Virus record (IMG/VR): IMGVR_UViG_3300033571_012802
Location: 1-57,304 of that record
Reading direction: 5' to 3' (one strand)
DNA length: 57,304 nt
Source: a virus
The notes beneath the pieces are model-generated. The model saw only the letters and a program-made list of their open reading frames with translations, ran no database searches and was not told where the DNA came from. Within the stretch, counting starts at the first letter, position 1, and every line of letters starts with the position of its first letter. Made by a program: the position numbers and the translations under genes. Shown one piece after another: positions 31,027 through 39,215 of this stretch.

Positions 31027-32235
31027 ATGGCTTCTAATTGCATCGATCTGGCAACAGTCCAGAACTTCGCGTCTAAAGACACGAATCGTATCATTGGTCA
31101 AATCGCAAAGGTTCTTGCCCGCAAGAGCCCCTACATCAACTCCATCGATGGTGGAACTCTCCCCAACGTCTCTGACGTTGTGCGTTCCGTTGTTGAGGAA
31201 ATGGCCGTTCCTGCTTCTTCGCTGGCGTCCCCAACCTTCACTGCAGACATCAATCTCTGCGGTATCGGCGCGACTCCCGACCGCGTAGGTTCGACCGAGT
31301 ATCAGTTCCAGCTCGCCACTCTTCGTGGTGCTGGCCCACGCGTCTGCGTCAAGCAAGCCCGTACCGCCTTCAAGGGTTCATACCTTCAGGCACAGGTCTC
31401 ACTTGAGAAGACGATCCTCCAACTCATCAATGCTGATATCCGTTATCAGTTCCTGATCCAGTCTGGTATCAAGTACACCTGCTCCAGCACCAACACATTC
31501 ACCAGCAATTTGACTGGCGACATGCAGCAGATCAACACTCAGTTCGCTAACAACGTTGTTGATAGCCCTCTGAACTTCAAGACTCTCTACCGCATCGGTA
31601 GCTTCCTCCGCGAAGAGATGCTTGCCGAGCCCTTCGCATCGAAGGATGGTGAGTTCTTCCAAGTTCTCCTTGGTGCAGACGCCATCGAGAACCTTCGTAA
31701 CGACGCCGACGTTAAAGAGGATCTCCTCTATTTAACCGCTGGTTCGTTCAAGCTGGGCGAGGAGAGCATCTCCGGGTATCAGTTCATGGGCTATCGTGGG
31801 TTCGCCTTCGGTATCGATCAACAGCCTTTGCGCTCGACTGGTCTTGGTGGAGACGGCAACCTCGTCCTCGTCAATCCAATCATCGCCCAAGCCGTAACGA
31901 ATGGCTTCGGACAGCGCCGTAACCCAGCATGGGTGAACGCTCCTTACGAAGTTGGTTTCGTGATCGCAGGCGAGAGCTTCAAGCGTCTCGTTCCAGAGCA
32001 GTACGTTGGTGAGGGCACCTTCCGCTTCGCTCCTCAACTTAGCATGGGCGAGCTTGAGTGGACGTACTTCCGCGACAACGATTGCAACCTGTATGGTGAC
32101 TTCGGTCAACATATCTATCAAATCCAGCGTGCGATCCAGCCGATCCGCCCACAGAACGTGTGCGCGATCTTGTTCAAACGCTGCCCATTTGATGGTCAGG
32201 CGCTTCCTTGCTCGACCTCCACAACGGGTCTGTAA
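31027..32235 (+). CDS. Major capsid protein
   Basis: I chose ATG 31027 (MASNCIDLATVQ...), giving 402 residues, over an upstream in-frame start at 30913. The sequence is beta/alpha mixed with 'RTAFKGSYLQAQVSLEKTIL' and 'QLINADIRYQFLIQSGIKYT', and a Trp/Tyr-rich C-terminal third. The position after scaffold, the size, codon-optimised composition and the strong terminator behind it fit an HK97-fold capsid protein. The fold is inferred, not seen from motifs. Confidence 0.75.
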   Translation: MASNCIDLATVQNFASKDTNRIIGQIAKVLARKSPYINSIDGGTLPNVSDVVRSVVEEMAVPASSLASPTFTADINLCGIGATPDRVGSTEYQFQLATLRGAGPRVCVKQARTAFKGSYLQAQVSLEKTILQLINADIRYQFLIQSGIKYTCSSTNTFTSNLTGDMQQINTQFANNVVDSPLNFKTLYRIGSFLREEMLAEPFASKDGEFFQVLLGADAIENLRNDADVKEDLLYLTAGSFKLGEESISGYQFMGYRGFAFGIDQQPLRSTGLGGDGNLVLVNPIIAQAVTNGFGQRRNPAWVNAPYEVGFVIAGESFKRLVPEQYVGEGTFRFAPQLSMGELEWTYFRDNDCNLYGDFGQHIYQIQRAIQPIRPQNVCAILFKRCPFDGQALPCSTSTTGL

Positions 32236-32251
32236 TAGTTAGGTAGTTATC

Positions 32252-32287
32252 GGTGGCTAGTGTAAGATAATATTTACACTAGTCACC
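32252..32287 (+). terminator. Long hairpin after the capsid gene
   Basis: GGTGGCTAGTGTAA (32252-32265) pairs with TTACACTAGTCACC (32274-32287): 14 bp with one G-T, and an 8-base loop. There is no T-tract, but it is likely a processing or termination signal that sets capsid mRNA levels. Confidence 0.75.
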
Positions 32288-32310
32288 TCAACTGCTTAAA
32301 TAGTACTACG

Positions 32311-32877
32311 ATGACACCTCAAGAATACAAACTCACCTGCCGTTTGGCGTCTGGAAGTGCGACTTTCCCGGCATATATCCGCAATCTGGTTCAGAATCCT
32401 CAGATCGTAAACATTAACAACTTTGCGACATTTCATAGCACAATCGTTCAAGCGTCTGCTGGTATTACCGCTAAGAATCTAGTTCAAATCAATGGTGTTA
32501 CTACATCAAGTGGATTGGCTGTTGTAAACAACGCAGTGATTCCTTCAAACTCTGGAACCTACTTTATCAACACGCTTGGTCAGTTTAAGTTCACAGGCGG
32601 TGGAACAGGCGGGAATATTACCTTCTGGTACGAAATTAATGATGTTGCGCCAGCTAATTCAGCGGCTTCATTTTACCTCCCAACTTCAAACAATTACGAA
32701 ACATCTTCAAATGTTGAGGCGGTGTTGCCACTTAATGCTGGCGATAGGATCAAGTTTTACTGGTGGAGCGACATCAACCCTCCTGCAAACGTGACCTTGC
32801 ATTACACACCTGCAGGATCAAACCCAACAAGGCCAGCTTCACCTTCAGTCAACGTAACAATTCTGCAACTATCCTAA
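32311..32877 (+). CDS. Beta-rich virion structural protein (C1q/TNF-like?)
   Basis: A 188-residue protein with repeated short beta strands, 'TSSGLAVVNNAVIPSNSGTY', 'GNITFWYEINDVAP' and 'LPLNAGDRIKFYWWSDIN'. This resembles trimeric jelly-roll (C1q/TNF-like) knobs used in capsid decorations or spore and phage fibres. It directly follows the capsid terminator. The exact location on the virion is unknown. Confidence 0.55.
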   Translation: MTPQEYKLTCRLASGSATFPAYIRNLVQNPQIVNINNFATFHSTIVQASAGITAKNLVQINGVTTSSGLAVVNNAVIPSNSGTYFINTLGQFKFTGGGTGGNITFWYEINDVAPANSAASFYLPTSNNYETSSNVEAVLPLNAGDRIKFYWWSDINPPANVTLHYTPAGSNPTRPASPSVNVTILQLS

Positions 32878-32879
32878 TT

Positions 32880-33338
32880 ATGGATATTCCGGCCACACTA
32901 GATACAGCGAAGTTTAGACAGCTTGTATTACAGGGAATTGAATCGTTGAGTGGCGGTGGTGGTGGAGGCACTACCAGCACAAACTCAGCCGTAGGGCCAG
33001 ACGGAGTTACTAGGGTTCCGCTAAATGTTAACGCCGCCGGTGAGCTAAAGGTTAATGTGGAGGCTAGTATTGATGCTGATCTTGCACAGATCGAAGGCCA
33101 ACTAAACACGATTATTGGTATTGAGACACCGCAAGCGGCAGACGTAGCGGCTATTAAATCTTCAGCCGCTTCTATTGCAGGAATGGCGATTCCTCCGAAT
33201 GATTTTATTTCATTGAGCTACACAGGCGCAAACTTAACTGGTGTCGTTTATAAAACAGGGGGGAGTGGAGGCACAACTGTTGCGACCCTCACGCTTGCGT
33301 ATAGCGGGTCTAATCTCATCTCAGTCACTAAGTCGTAA
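32880..33338 (+). CDS. Small structural/appendage protein with Gly linker
   Basis: ATG 32880 starts 'MDIPATLDTAKFRQLVLQGI', followed by a six-Gly hinge and beta-rich sequence with 'GPDGVTRVPLNVNAAGELKV' and 'LTLAYSGSNLISVTK'. The N-terminal helix plus Gly hinge also appears in the protein at 35461 ('NLSTANYRASVLTLLQ' then poly-Gly), so both may share an attachment mode. It is probably a head or tail fibre component. Confidence 0.55.
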   Translation: MDIPATLDTAKFRQLVLQGIESLSGGGGGGTTSTNSAVGPDGVTRVPLNVNAAGELKVNVEASIDADLAQIEGQLNTIIGIETPQAADVAAIKSSAASIAGMAIPPNDFISLSYTGANLTGVVYKTGGSGGTTVATLTLAYSGSNLISVTKS

Positions 33339-33347
33339 TTCACGATC

Positions 33348-34883
33348 ATGGCCTACGTTTTTAACCCCATCACAGGTAAGCTGGACGATACAGGAACGCC
33401 TCAAGTCAACTCGGATTGGAATGCCACTTCAGGCGTGGAAGAGATCCTGAATAAGCCAACCATTCAGACATTTGACCAGTCGCTTAATACAACCGACGAT
33501 GTATCGTTTAATTCTGTCATTGCAACGGATTTAGTGCTTGCAAACAAACTGCGAGGAGGAACAACTTCTAACATTGGCGGCGAAGAAGCATTTCTTATTA
33601 AGAAAGAGCAGAATGCAAACGCAACTGGAGCCGCCGCCGTCATTGAACACGTTTGGGATAATACTACTTCTGGGGTTCCTAAAGCACTTGTCATTGAAGT
33701 CACAGGGCAAGCTGTCAACGGAAACGCTACGCTTTTTGAGGCTAATTATTTGGGGGTTCGTAAGTTTGCGGTTGATAAGAATGGGTTTTTGATTAGTGGG
33801 CAAGTTGGAGACAATTCGCTCTCGAATAACGTCCCCTTAAAAAACACAGCAAATACTTTTACGGCTGACCAGACATTCTCAGGAACCGCTAACACAGCCC
33901 CGAATCAGACTGCGGCTTCTGGCTCGTCGATCATGACTAGGGATCTGGTAGATCAACGCATGATCTTCGGTGGCCCATTTATTTCACCTCTAGCAACTAG
34001 CGGGTATAACACACCTACGGCTAGTGGTGGTGCAGTAAACAACTCAATAAGTGTGATTGGAGCAGGAAACGGAGCCACCCCAATAGCAGGTTCTGCGGCG
34101 GCAGTCACTCAAACAACAAATCAAGGATATCAGTTTATTTCGCCAGACAACGGAATAGGAGCCGTAAGTGCGACGGCTGGGAATGGTGGTGTCATTAATT
34201 TTACCCAACCATTCGCACTAGGATTCTTCATTGAGATTCGTGGTGGCCCGACGAACGCTCTTGATGTCATCTCGCGTGTGAGCCTCGGAGGTGTAACAAT
34301 CACAGCGGCTGTTATGGGAGTAATTAACAACGCAGGGTTTGGCGTGAGGATTTCAAGGGCGACATCCACCACATACGATGTCGCCATCTACGCTCGCACG
34401 ATTGCTACCACAAACACGAATATCACAGCGGCAACAAACGCAACCCCGATTGTTGTGACTAATACTGGTCACAATCTTCAGAACGGCGACCTTGTTGAGA
34501 TTACTGGAGTTCTAGGAAATACTGCGGCAAACGGCATCAGAACTGTCGCCAATCGAACGGCAAATACTTTTGAGTTATCTGGCATTGCTGGAAATGGGGT
34601 TTACATATCAGGAGGTGTGGCAAATAAAATCTCACCGCCGATACAGATACCTGCTGGAAGGGTACGCAGAATGTTTTTGTATAACCGTGGCAACGGAACA
34701 CTTGAGTTGCACTTAGGGTCAATAACCAACACGCCAGCTATTACGCTCACAGGAATGTCCGTGTATTCTGGCACACAACTTCCAACGCAAAGTGCGCCGT
34801 TTAGCCTTTCGCAACAAAGTGTTACGGATGCTACTGCGTTTGCAGGAACCTACGTTTCTAACATGATGCTCATTCAGCCATGA
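33348..34883 (+). CDS. Tail fibre/appendage protein
   Basis: A 511-residue protein starting 'MAYVFNPITGKLDDTGTPQV', the typical N-terminus of phage fibre proteins ('FNPxTGKLD'). It contains 'PVVVTNTGHNLQNGDLVEIT'-like carbohydrate-binding module sequence with 'TVANRTANTFELSG', and a C-terminal 'PAGRVRRMFLYNRGNGTLEL' beta domain. It likely contributes to adsorption. The 4-base overlap with the next gene supports co-translation. Confidence 0.7.
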   Translation: MAYVFNPITGKLDDTGTPQVNSDWNATSGVEEILNKPTIQTFDQSLNTTDDVSFNSVIATDLVLANKLRGGTTSNIGGEEAFLIKKEQNANATGAAAVIEHVWDNTTSGVPKALVIEVTGQAVNGNATLFEANYLGVRKFAVDKNGFLISGQVGDNSLSNNVPLKNTANTFTADQTFSGTANTAPNQTAASGSSIMTRDLVDQRMIFGGPFISPLATSGYNTPTASGGAVNNSISVIGAGNGATPIAGSAAAVTQTTNQGYQFISPDNGIGAVSATAGNGGVINFTQPFALGFFIEIRGGPTNALDVISRVSLGGVTITAAVMGVINNAGFGVRISRATSTTYDVAIYARTIATTNTNITAATNATPIVVTNTGHNLQNGDLVEITGVLGNTAANGIRTVANRTANTFELSGIAGNGVYISGGVANKISPPIQIPAGRVRRMFLYNRGNGTLELHLGSITNTPAITLTGMSVYSGTQLPTQSAPFSLSQQSVTDATAFAGTYVSNMMLIQP

Positions 34884-35221
34884 CGCTTATTTTCACCCCA
34901 TCATCGCTTACGAAGTTCGGCAAGAACGGAGCCTATAGCTACTCCCAAGACATACCTCTAACGGGCGATCTCGCTAGCGTCTCAACAACCCTCCTGACTT
35001 GGCTCAACGAGCAATTAGTATCTGGCGAGACCGTCTCGCAAATCGTGCTGGAATCAGGCGGATCAGTAACGATGGAGGATGAGACAACTCGCAACACGCT
35101 AAACGCCGCAGTCTCGGTCACCGCTACCGAGGGCGAGCGCACATTCTCACTCTCCTCAGAATCCCTCCCCGCCGATCTGAGGGACAGCCTCCTCGCAACT
35201 TGGGCAAGCCTAGACGCATAA
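34880..35221 (+). CDS. Hypothetical virion-region protein (113 aa)
   Basis: A beta-rich N-terminus ('FTPSSLTKFGKNGAYSYSQD') and a helical C-terminus ending 'DSLLATWASLDA'. It overlaps both neighbours, so it is probably translated with the fibre gene. It may be a fibre chaperone; that is only inference from location. Confidence 0.5.
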   Translation: MTLIFTPSSLTKFGKNGAYSYSQDIPLTGDLASVSTTLLTWLNEQLVSGETVSQIVLESGGSVTMEDETTRNTLNAAVSVTATEGERTFSLSSESLPADLRDSLLATWASLDA

Positions 35222-35445
35222 TGAAACTCCTCCACGACCTTTGGTTTCTAATTAAAGTATACCCACTAGCAAAGGCTAGTGTCTTATCGCATTCAGATAG
35301 CCAGTATATCGGCCCTGTCCGAATGCAAATAGCTTACAATGAGATTCGTACAGCTATCGTTAAGTCTGGCATTCGTGCAGAGAAAGACATTACTGGAGCC
35401 GTTATTTATCTTGCAATATCACTAGCTTATTTGTTAAACAATTAA
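35221..35445 (+). CDS. Small hypothetical protein (74 aa)
   Basis: ATG 35221 overlaps the previous stop. 'LWFLIKVYPLAKAS' and a C-terminal hydrophobic 'GAVIYLAISLAYLL' suggest a membrane-associated small protein. No family is recognised. Confidence 0.5.
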   Translation: MKLLHDLWFLIKVYPLAKASVLSHSDSQYIGPVRMQIAYNEIRTAIVKSGIRAEKDITGAVIYLAISLAYLLNN

Positions 35446-35460
35446 CCAACCAAAATTATT

Positions 35461-35835
35461 ATGTCTCAATTCCCTGAAATCGCATCCAATCTTTCGACCG
35501 CAAATTACCGGGCAAGCGTCCTTACCTTATTGCAGAGCGTGGCAGGAGGCGGAGGCGGATCTTCTGTATCAGTAAGTAATTTCCCTGCACTTCAGAATGT
35601 CTCTGACCATAACTCAGGGGCTAACGGAGGCAAGATTGTCCCTGCAACTACCGCTTCTGGATCTGGCACTTTTTACGCACTTCAGTTCGTAACTAGCGGA
35701 ACGCTTACTGCCTACGCTGGAAACATTACTGGAACTGTCACTGGCGTTACTTTCCCTGCTGGTTTCGTCCTTTACGGAAATACTACCAGCTTCACAACTG
35801 GCGCAGGAACTTCTGTAGTTGCCTACACATTCTAG
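35461..35835 (+). CDS. Small beta-rich appendage protein with Gly hinge
   Basis: A 124-residue protein: helix 'ASNLSTANYRASVLTLLQSV', a Gly5 hinge, then Gly/Ser/Thr-rich beta sequence ending 'GTSVVAYTF'. The layout parallels the gene at 32880. It probably caps or decorates the virion. No specific function is known. Confidence 0.55.
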   Translation: MSQFPEIASNLSTANYRASVLTLLQSVAGGGGGSSVSVSNFPALQNVSDHNSGANGGKIVPATTASGSGTFYALQFVTSGTLTAYAGNITGTVTGVTFPAGFVLYGNTTSFTTGAGTSVVAYTF

Positions 35836-35838
35836 GTC

Positions 35839-36690
35839 ATGCCGAGCCTGTCACTAAAGGCTAGTATAAATTGCCCGATTATTGGTGGATCTTCTGGATC
35901 TCCTTATGACCCAGACGCATTTGCATGGTTTAACGCAGTAGAGGCTACTGGCGCAAATTTTGGATCTTCACCAGCGTCCATTACCTCCAATAAAGAAGCG
36001 TTTAATACAGCATTCCTATCGCTAAAATCTGCTGGAGTTTGGAATTCCATACAACAGGCTTGTTTCCTAGTTGGGCCTTCCACGCTAGAAGGAGCTTTAG
36101 TGAATATCAAACTGACAGGAAATCCAGTAAACTACAATTTCACATCTGCATTTTATGATAAACTGACAGGATTGAGTGGAAGGCTTCCAAATTCTATTAG
36201 CAACACAACTAGATATTTAGATACTCTATTAAATGATTCAACCGATATAAATGGGTTAGATTTCCATATGTGCGTTCAAGCAACTAACAGCTTTACTATT
36301 CCTCTAAGTGCAACAGAAGCTATTTTTGGATCTAATAATGATGGAGCGCAAACGGGGGGCGACATTTTTATTGGCGAATCGGAAGGTGGTTACATTCTCA
36401 GTCCAAATTCATACGAATCATACGGATTTCAATCGAATGACTTATGTTTTTCTAGGCTTGATGGTGATGTTACATTTCCAAGGGCCGCTTTTGGGTGGGG
36501 CACTTATCCGATAGATTATGCTGATTATTTTTCAGGCAATAACTTTCTTTTGTTCAAAACGATTGGTAATATTAGCGCAAATAATCTATTGTATGATGGA
36601 AAAATCTCATTTTATAGCATTGGAACTAGCACAAATGTAGAAGCTATGGCTGGAATTATAAACCAACTTAAAAATTCACTTGTGAGTTAA
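35839..36690 (+). CDS. Putative virion/appendage protein (283 aa)
   Basis: It begins 'PSLSLKASINCPIIGGSSGS' and has 'DAFAWFNAVEATGANFGSSP' followed by a helical segment and a beta-sandwich-like C-terminal half rich in Gly/Ser/Phe/Tyr. This 'WFNAVxAxGxxF' segment is found in other phage fibre-region proteins. It lies between fibre-like genes and the lysis cassette. A receptor-binding or decoration role is inferred. Confidence 0.55.
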   Translation: MPSLSLKASINCPIIGGSSGSPYDPDAFAWFNAVEATGANFGSSPASITSNKEAFNTAFLSLKSAGVWNSIQQACFLVGPSTLEGALVNIKLTGNPVNYNFTSAFYDKLTGLSGRLPNSISNTTRYLDTLLNDSTDINGLDFHMCVQATNSFTIPLSATEAIFGSNNDGAQTGGDIFIGESEGGYILSPNSYESYGFQSNDLCFSRLDGDVTFPRAAFGWGTYPIDYADYFSGNNFLLFKTIGNISANNLLYDGKISFYSIGTSTNVEAMAGIINQLKNSLVS

Positions 36691-36691
36691 T

Positions 36692-36871
36692 ATGAGCGAT
36701 AACATTTCACAATCTGACGTAGGCCCAACAAGCGCAATCGTTTCGTTAGTTTCGCTTATTATTAGTTTCTTTGACGCAACCCATGTTTGGCTTCAGAACC
36801 TAACCTTGCTTGTGTCGCTATGTGCTGGTTTGATAGCAATCTACGCTGGTGTCAGGAAACTATTAAAATGA
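36692..36871 (+). CDS. Small two-TM protein, holin candidate
   Basis: A 59-residue protein with hydrophobic segments at about residues 13-27 ('AIVSLVSLIISFF') and 38-55 ('LTLLVSLCAGLIAIYAGV'), and a basic C-terminus (RKLLK). Its size and layout fit class II-type holins. It overlaps the spanin gene by 4 bases at the front of the lysis cassette. Confidence 0.55.
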   Translation: MSDNISQSDVGPTSAIVSLVSLIISFFDATHVWLQNLTLLVSLCAGLIAIYAGVRKLLK

Positions 36872-37233
36872 ACAAACTTCTTATTGTATTAGCGTCCATA
36901 CTTATTATTGGATGCGCCCATCAAGAGAAGCGTATTTATACTGCGCCTTCAGTAGTGGCCGTTAAAACGAGCGTGGAGAAAGTGCGTCAGTATGTGCGTC
37001 CAGAGGGTCACGCCGCAGTCAAGGAGCTTTCTGATGCCATTACGACCTACGAGACTCAGGTTCAAGATCAGTCATTGGCGTTGGCAAAGGCTCAGAATGA
37101 TGCAGTCTATTGGCAGAACAAGCACTCTGACGCTTTGAAGAGACTGTGGTTCTGGAGGGGAATCGCCCTTGTTTCAGTAGTCTGCGTTGTGGGATACATT
37201 GGGATTAAAACTTCATGGAAATTCCTCGTCTAA
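36868..37233 (+). CDS. Unimolecular spanin (u-spanin) candidate
   Basis: A 121-residue protein with a lipoprotein signal peptide, 'LLIVLASILIIGC', lipobox Cys at residue 16. A helical periplasmic coiled-coil region covers residues 35-90 and a C-terminal transmembrane helix ('GIALVSVVCVVGYIGI') covers about 97-113. An outer-membrane lipid anchor plus an inner-membrane helix in one chain is the defining u-spanin architecture (as T1 gp11), which fuses inner and outer membranes at lysis. It implies a diderm host. Confidence 0.7.
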   Translation: MNKLLIVLASILIIGCAHQEKRIYTAPSVVAVKTSVEKVRQYVRPEGHAAVKELSDAITTYETQVQDQSLALAKAQNDAVYWQNKHSDALKRLWFWRGIALVSVVCVVGYIGIKTSWKFLV

Positions 37234-37550
37234 ACAAAGTAGTATCGCAAAGGCTTATCGTTTCCCTTGTAGGGATTGGGTTGATTCAAGCCTCGTGGAG
37301 ATGGGCAATTGCTCATCTCTACACACTTCCAGATGTCGCTTTGGCCGGGTTTGTCACTATTACGACGAACTCAATGTACGTCACGGGTGCAATCGTTGTT
37401 TTTATGGTGACCGGGAGAATGGTTTACGATTGGAAAATGGGTACAAGTCAAGTACAAGAAGTTGTTTCCACCATAACCAAAGTTAAGCAAGATATCTCTG
37501 AAAAAATCACTCACAACGCCAAGGAGAATGATTATGAAACCTCCATCTAA
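37215..37550 (+). CDS. Two-TM membrane protein, second holin candidate
   Basis: The 111-residue protein has hydrophobic segments at about 11-25 ('RLIVSLVGIGLIQA') and 43-68 ('VTGAIVVFMVTGRM' region), then an amphipathic C-terminal coiled coil ('QVQEVVSTITKVKQDISEKI'). It overlaps the spanin gene by 19 bases and the endolysin start by 17. It is either holin, antiholin or regulator; its order next to endolysin favours holin. Confidence 0.55.
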   Translation: MEIPRLNKVVSQRLIVSLVGIGLIQASWRWAIAHLYTLPDVALAGFVTITTNSMYVTGAIVVFMVTGRMVYDWKMGTSQVQEVVSTITKVKQDISEKITHNAKENDYETSI

Positions 37551-38145
37551 AAGGGCTATAGACCTCATATTTGAGTACGAAGTCGGTGGAGGAGAGCAGT
37601 ACTACAACAAGTTTCTAAAGAGGTTCACGTGGCCGGGAGGAGCTTCTGGCCCAACCATTGGAATAGGAATTGATTGCGCCTACTACAGCCCCAAAGAACT
37701 AGCGAACTTGTTCTCATTCCTCCAATTTCAGCAAAGAAAACTAGTCGAAGACGCAAGTGGAAAGATGGGGATTGCCGGGAAGGAATACACAAAAGTTTTA
37801 CGGAAAGCAGGGATTGAGATGTCTTGGGAAGAGGCGCAGAAGATATTTATGACGACTACATGGCCGAAATTTGCAGGGCTTACCGATAGAACATTCCCGC
37901 AGGCGGATCAGCTCTGCGACTCGGCCTACGGGGCGCTCGTCTCGCTTATCTTTAACCGGGGAGGTAGTCTTTCGGGCAACTCAAGATCAGAAATGCGATC
38001 CATTCGAGAACTTGTTCCAACGAAAAACTACAACGCGATTGCTAAAGAAATCCGCCTCATGAAAAGAATTTGGGAAGGCAAGAATATGGAAGGATTGTTG
38101 CGTAGAAGAGACGCAGAAGCTGATCTAGTCGCCTCATGTGCTTGA
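37534..38145 (+). CDS. Endolysin, lysozyme-like muramidase
   Basis: A 203-residue protein with 'IFEYEVGGGEQYYNKFLKR' (catalytic Glu region), 'WPGGASGPTIGIGID' (glycine-rich T4-lysozyme/pesticin-type active-site strand) and 'GALVSLIFNRGGSL'. It should cut peptidoglycan. No signal peptide or SAR segment is seen, so a holin is needed for export. AAGGAG at 37521-37526 lies 7 bases before ATG 37534 and decides this start over ATG 37528. Confidence 0.8.
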   Translation: MKPPSKRAIDLIFEYEVGGGEQYYNKFLKRFTWPGGASGPTIGIGIDCAYYSPKELANLFSFLQFQQRKLVEDASGKMGIAGKEYTKVLRKAGIEMSWEEAQKIFMTTTWPKFAGLTDRTFPQADQLCDSAYGALVSLIFNRGGSLSGNSRSEMRSIRELVPTKNYNAIAKEIRLMKRIWEGKNMEGLLRRRDAEADLVASCA

Positions 38146-38157
38146 AATCGAATTACT

Positions 38158-38400
38158 ATGTCAAATAACCTCACAAAAAAGGCAGAAGTGATCAACAAGG
38201 CGATCACCTTCATCACCGAATTTTTAGACTCAGCAAATGTCTGTGTGTTCGTCAATTGGGTTGAGAACGGGGAGACTCTCCGAGCCGAGGTGATGCGTGG
38301 AAATCAATTTGCGCTGAAGGGGCACATTGAAAAATGGGCATGTGAAAACTTAAACGAGATCCAAGATGGATACTCACAGAGCAATGAAGTCCAAGACTAA
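38158..38400 (+). CDS. Small hypothetical protein (80 aa)
   Basis: Helical N-terminus and beta 'NVCVFVNWVENGETLRAEVM'. No family is recognised. It overlaps the start of the downstream endonuclease gene. Confidence 0.5.
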   Translation: MSNNLTKKAEVINKAITFITEFLDSANVCVFVNWVENGETLRAEVMRGNQFALKGHIEKWACENLNEIQDGYSQSNEVQD

Positions 38401-38941
38401 ATTCAAGTGTGGAGACACTAGAGCAGATGGATATCGTTTTTGGGGGTATTACTCTAGCACCTCAAAGTCTGGTGTTAAGCGTACCCTTGAAAAATGGGCT
38501 TCGCCTAGTGTGTATTTAAAAAGAAAAAAATCTAGCGCCGAAAGCTCGAAAAAGAGCAAGTTGAAGAACCCGGATAAGTATAAATCTCAGGCCAAACGCT
38601 GGAAGCAAAAGAACCCAGAAAAGACCCAAAATAATAGGTTAAAAAGTAGATTTGGAATCTCAATCCACGATTACAACAAAAAACTAGTCGAACAAAAAAA
38701 AGTATGTGCAATTTGTCGTAAATTGTGTGGTTTGGGGAGGAATCTTGCTGTTGATCATTGTCACGCAAGCGGTAAAATCCGTGGTCTCCTGTGTAGCAAG
38801 TGCAATTTAGGTCTTGGACTCTTTAAAGATGACACTATCTTACTTGCTACAGCTAAAAAATATCTGGAAAAACATAAAAAGTCGCCATGCGGAAAACAAA
38901 AAAAGTCTCCCTTGAAATCTCAGGCAAGAAGTGGACGATAG
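38384..38941 (+). CDS. Endonuclease VII-like (HNH) protein with N-terminal 'DGYRFWGY' module
   Basis: The N-terminal module 'TRADGYRFWGYY' and 'EKWASPSVYLKRKKSS' is shared with two other small proteins in the window. The middle is a Lys-rich basic linker. The C-terminal domain has 'VCAICRKLCG' and 'LAVDHCHASGKIRGLLCSKC' followed by 'NLGLGLFKDD', the recombination endonuclease VII zinc/HNH signature. It may resolve branched DNA or act as a free-standing mobile endonuclease; position between lysis and fibre genes favours the latter. An upstream ATG (38366) is possible. Confidence 0.8.
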   Translation: MKSKTKFKCGDTRADGYRFWGYYSSTSKSGVKRTLEKWASPSVYLKRKKSSAESSKKSKLKNPDKYKSQAKRWKQKNPEKTQNNRLKSRFGISIHDYNKKLVEQKKVCAICRKLCGLGRNLAVDHCHASGKIRGLLCSKCNLGLGLFKDDTILLATAKKYLEKHKKSPCGKQKKSPLKSQARSGR

Positions 38942-39168
38942 AATTCGGAAACCCCGGAAAGACTGGTGGAATCCCTGATGACGCCGTATGCCTCTACGAC
39001 GAGCGTAGGATCGTTCTTCGCAGAAAGGCAAAAGGAAGTGTTTTGAATTGTACCGCGCACGAAATAATTCACGCTAGGTGCCCGGATCTGGACGAAAGTG
39101 CTGTCCACGACTGCGGAGACCTCATAGACGAGGCGATGAACAAGATCCTAGAAAATCTAGTCGATTAG
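38887..39168 (+). CDS. Minimal HExxH zincin-like protein
   Basis: The 93-residue protein has 'VLNCTAHEIIHARCPDLDES' with the HEIIH zinc motif at about residues 58-62, preceded by a beta region 'KWTIEFGN...DERRIVLRRK' and followed by 'DLIDEAMNKIL'. It resembles a small phage zincin family ('LIHEMLHAxxxDLDExxV'). The third zinc ligand is not obvious; downstream Asp/Glu/His could serve. Substrate is unknown. It overlaps the endonuclease gene by 55 bases. Confidence 0.65.
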   Translation: MRKTKKVSLEISGKKWTIEFGNPGKTGGIPDDAVCLYDERRIVLRRKAKGSVLNCTAHEIIHARCPDLDESAVHDCGDLIDEAMNKILENLVD

Positions 39169-39215
39169 CGTTTTTCATCTTTACACTTCGTCTTACTAAC
39201 TCTATTTTTCAACCC

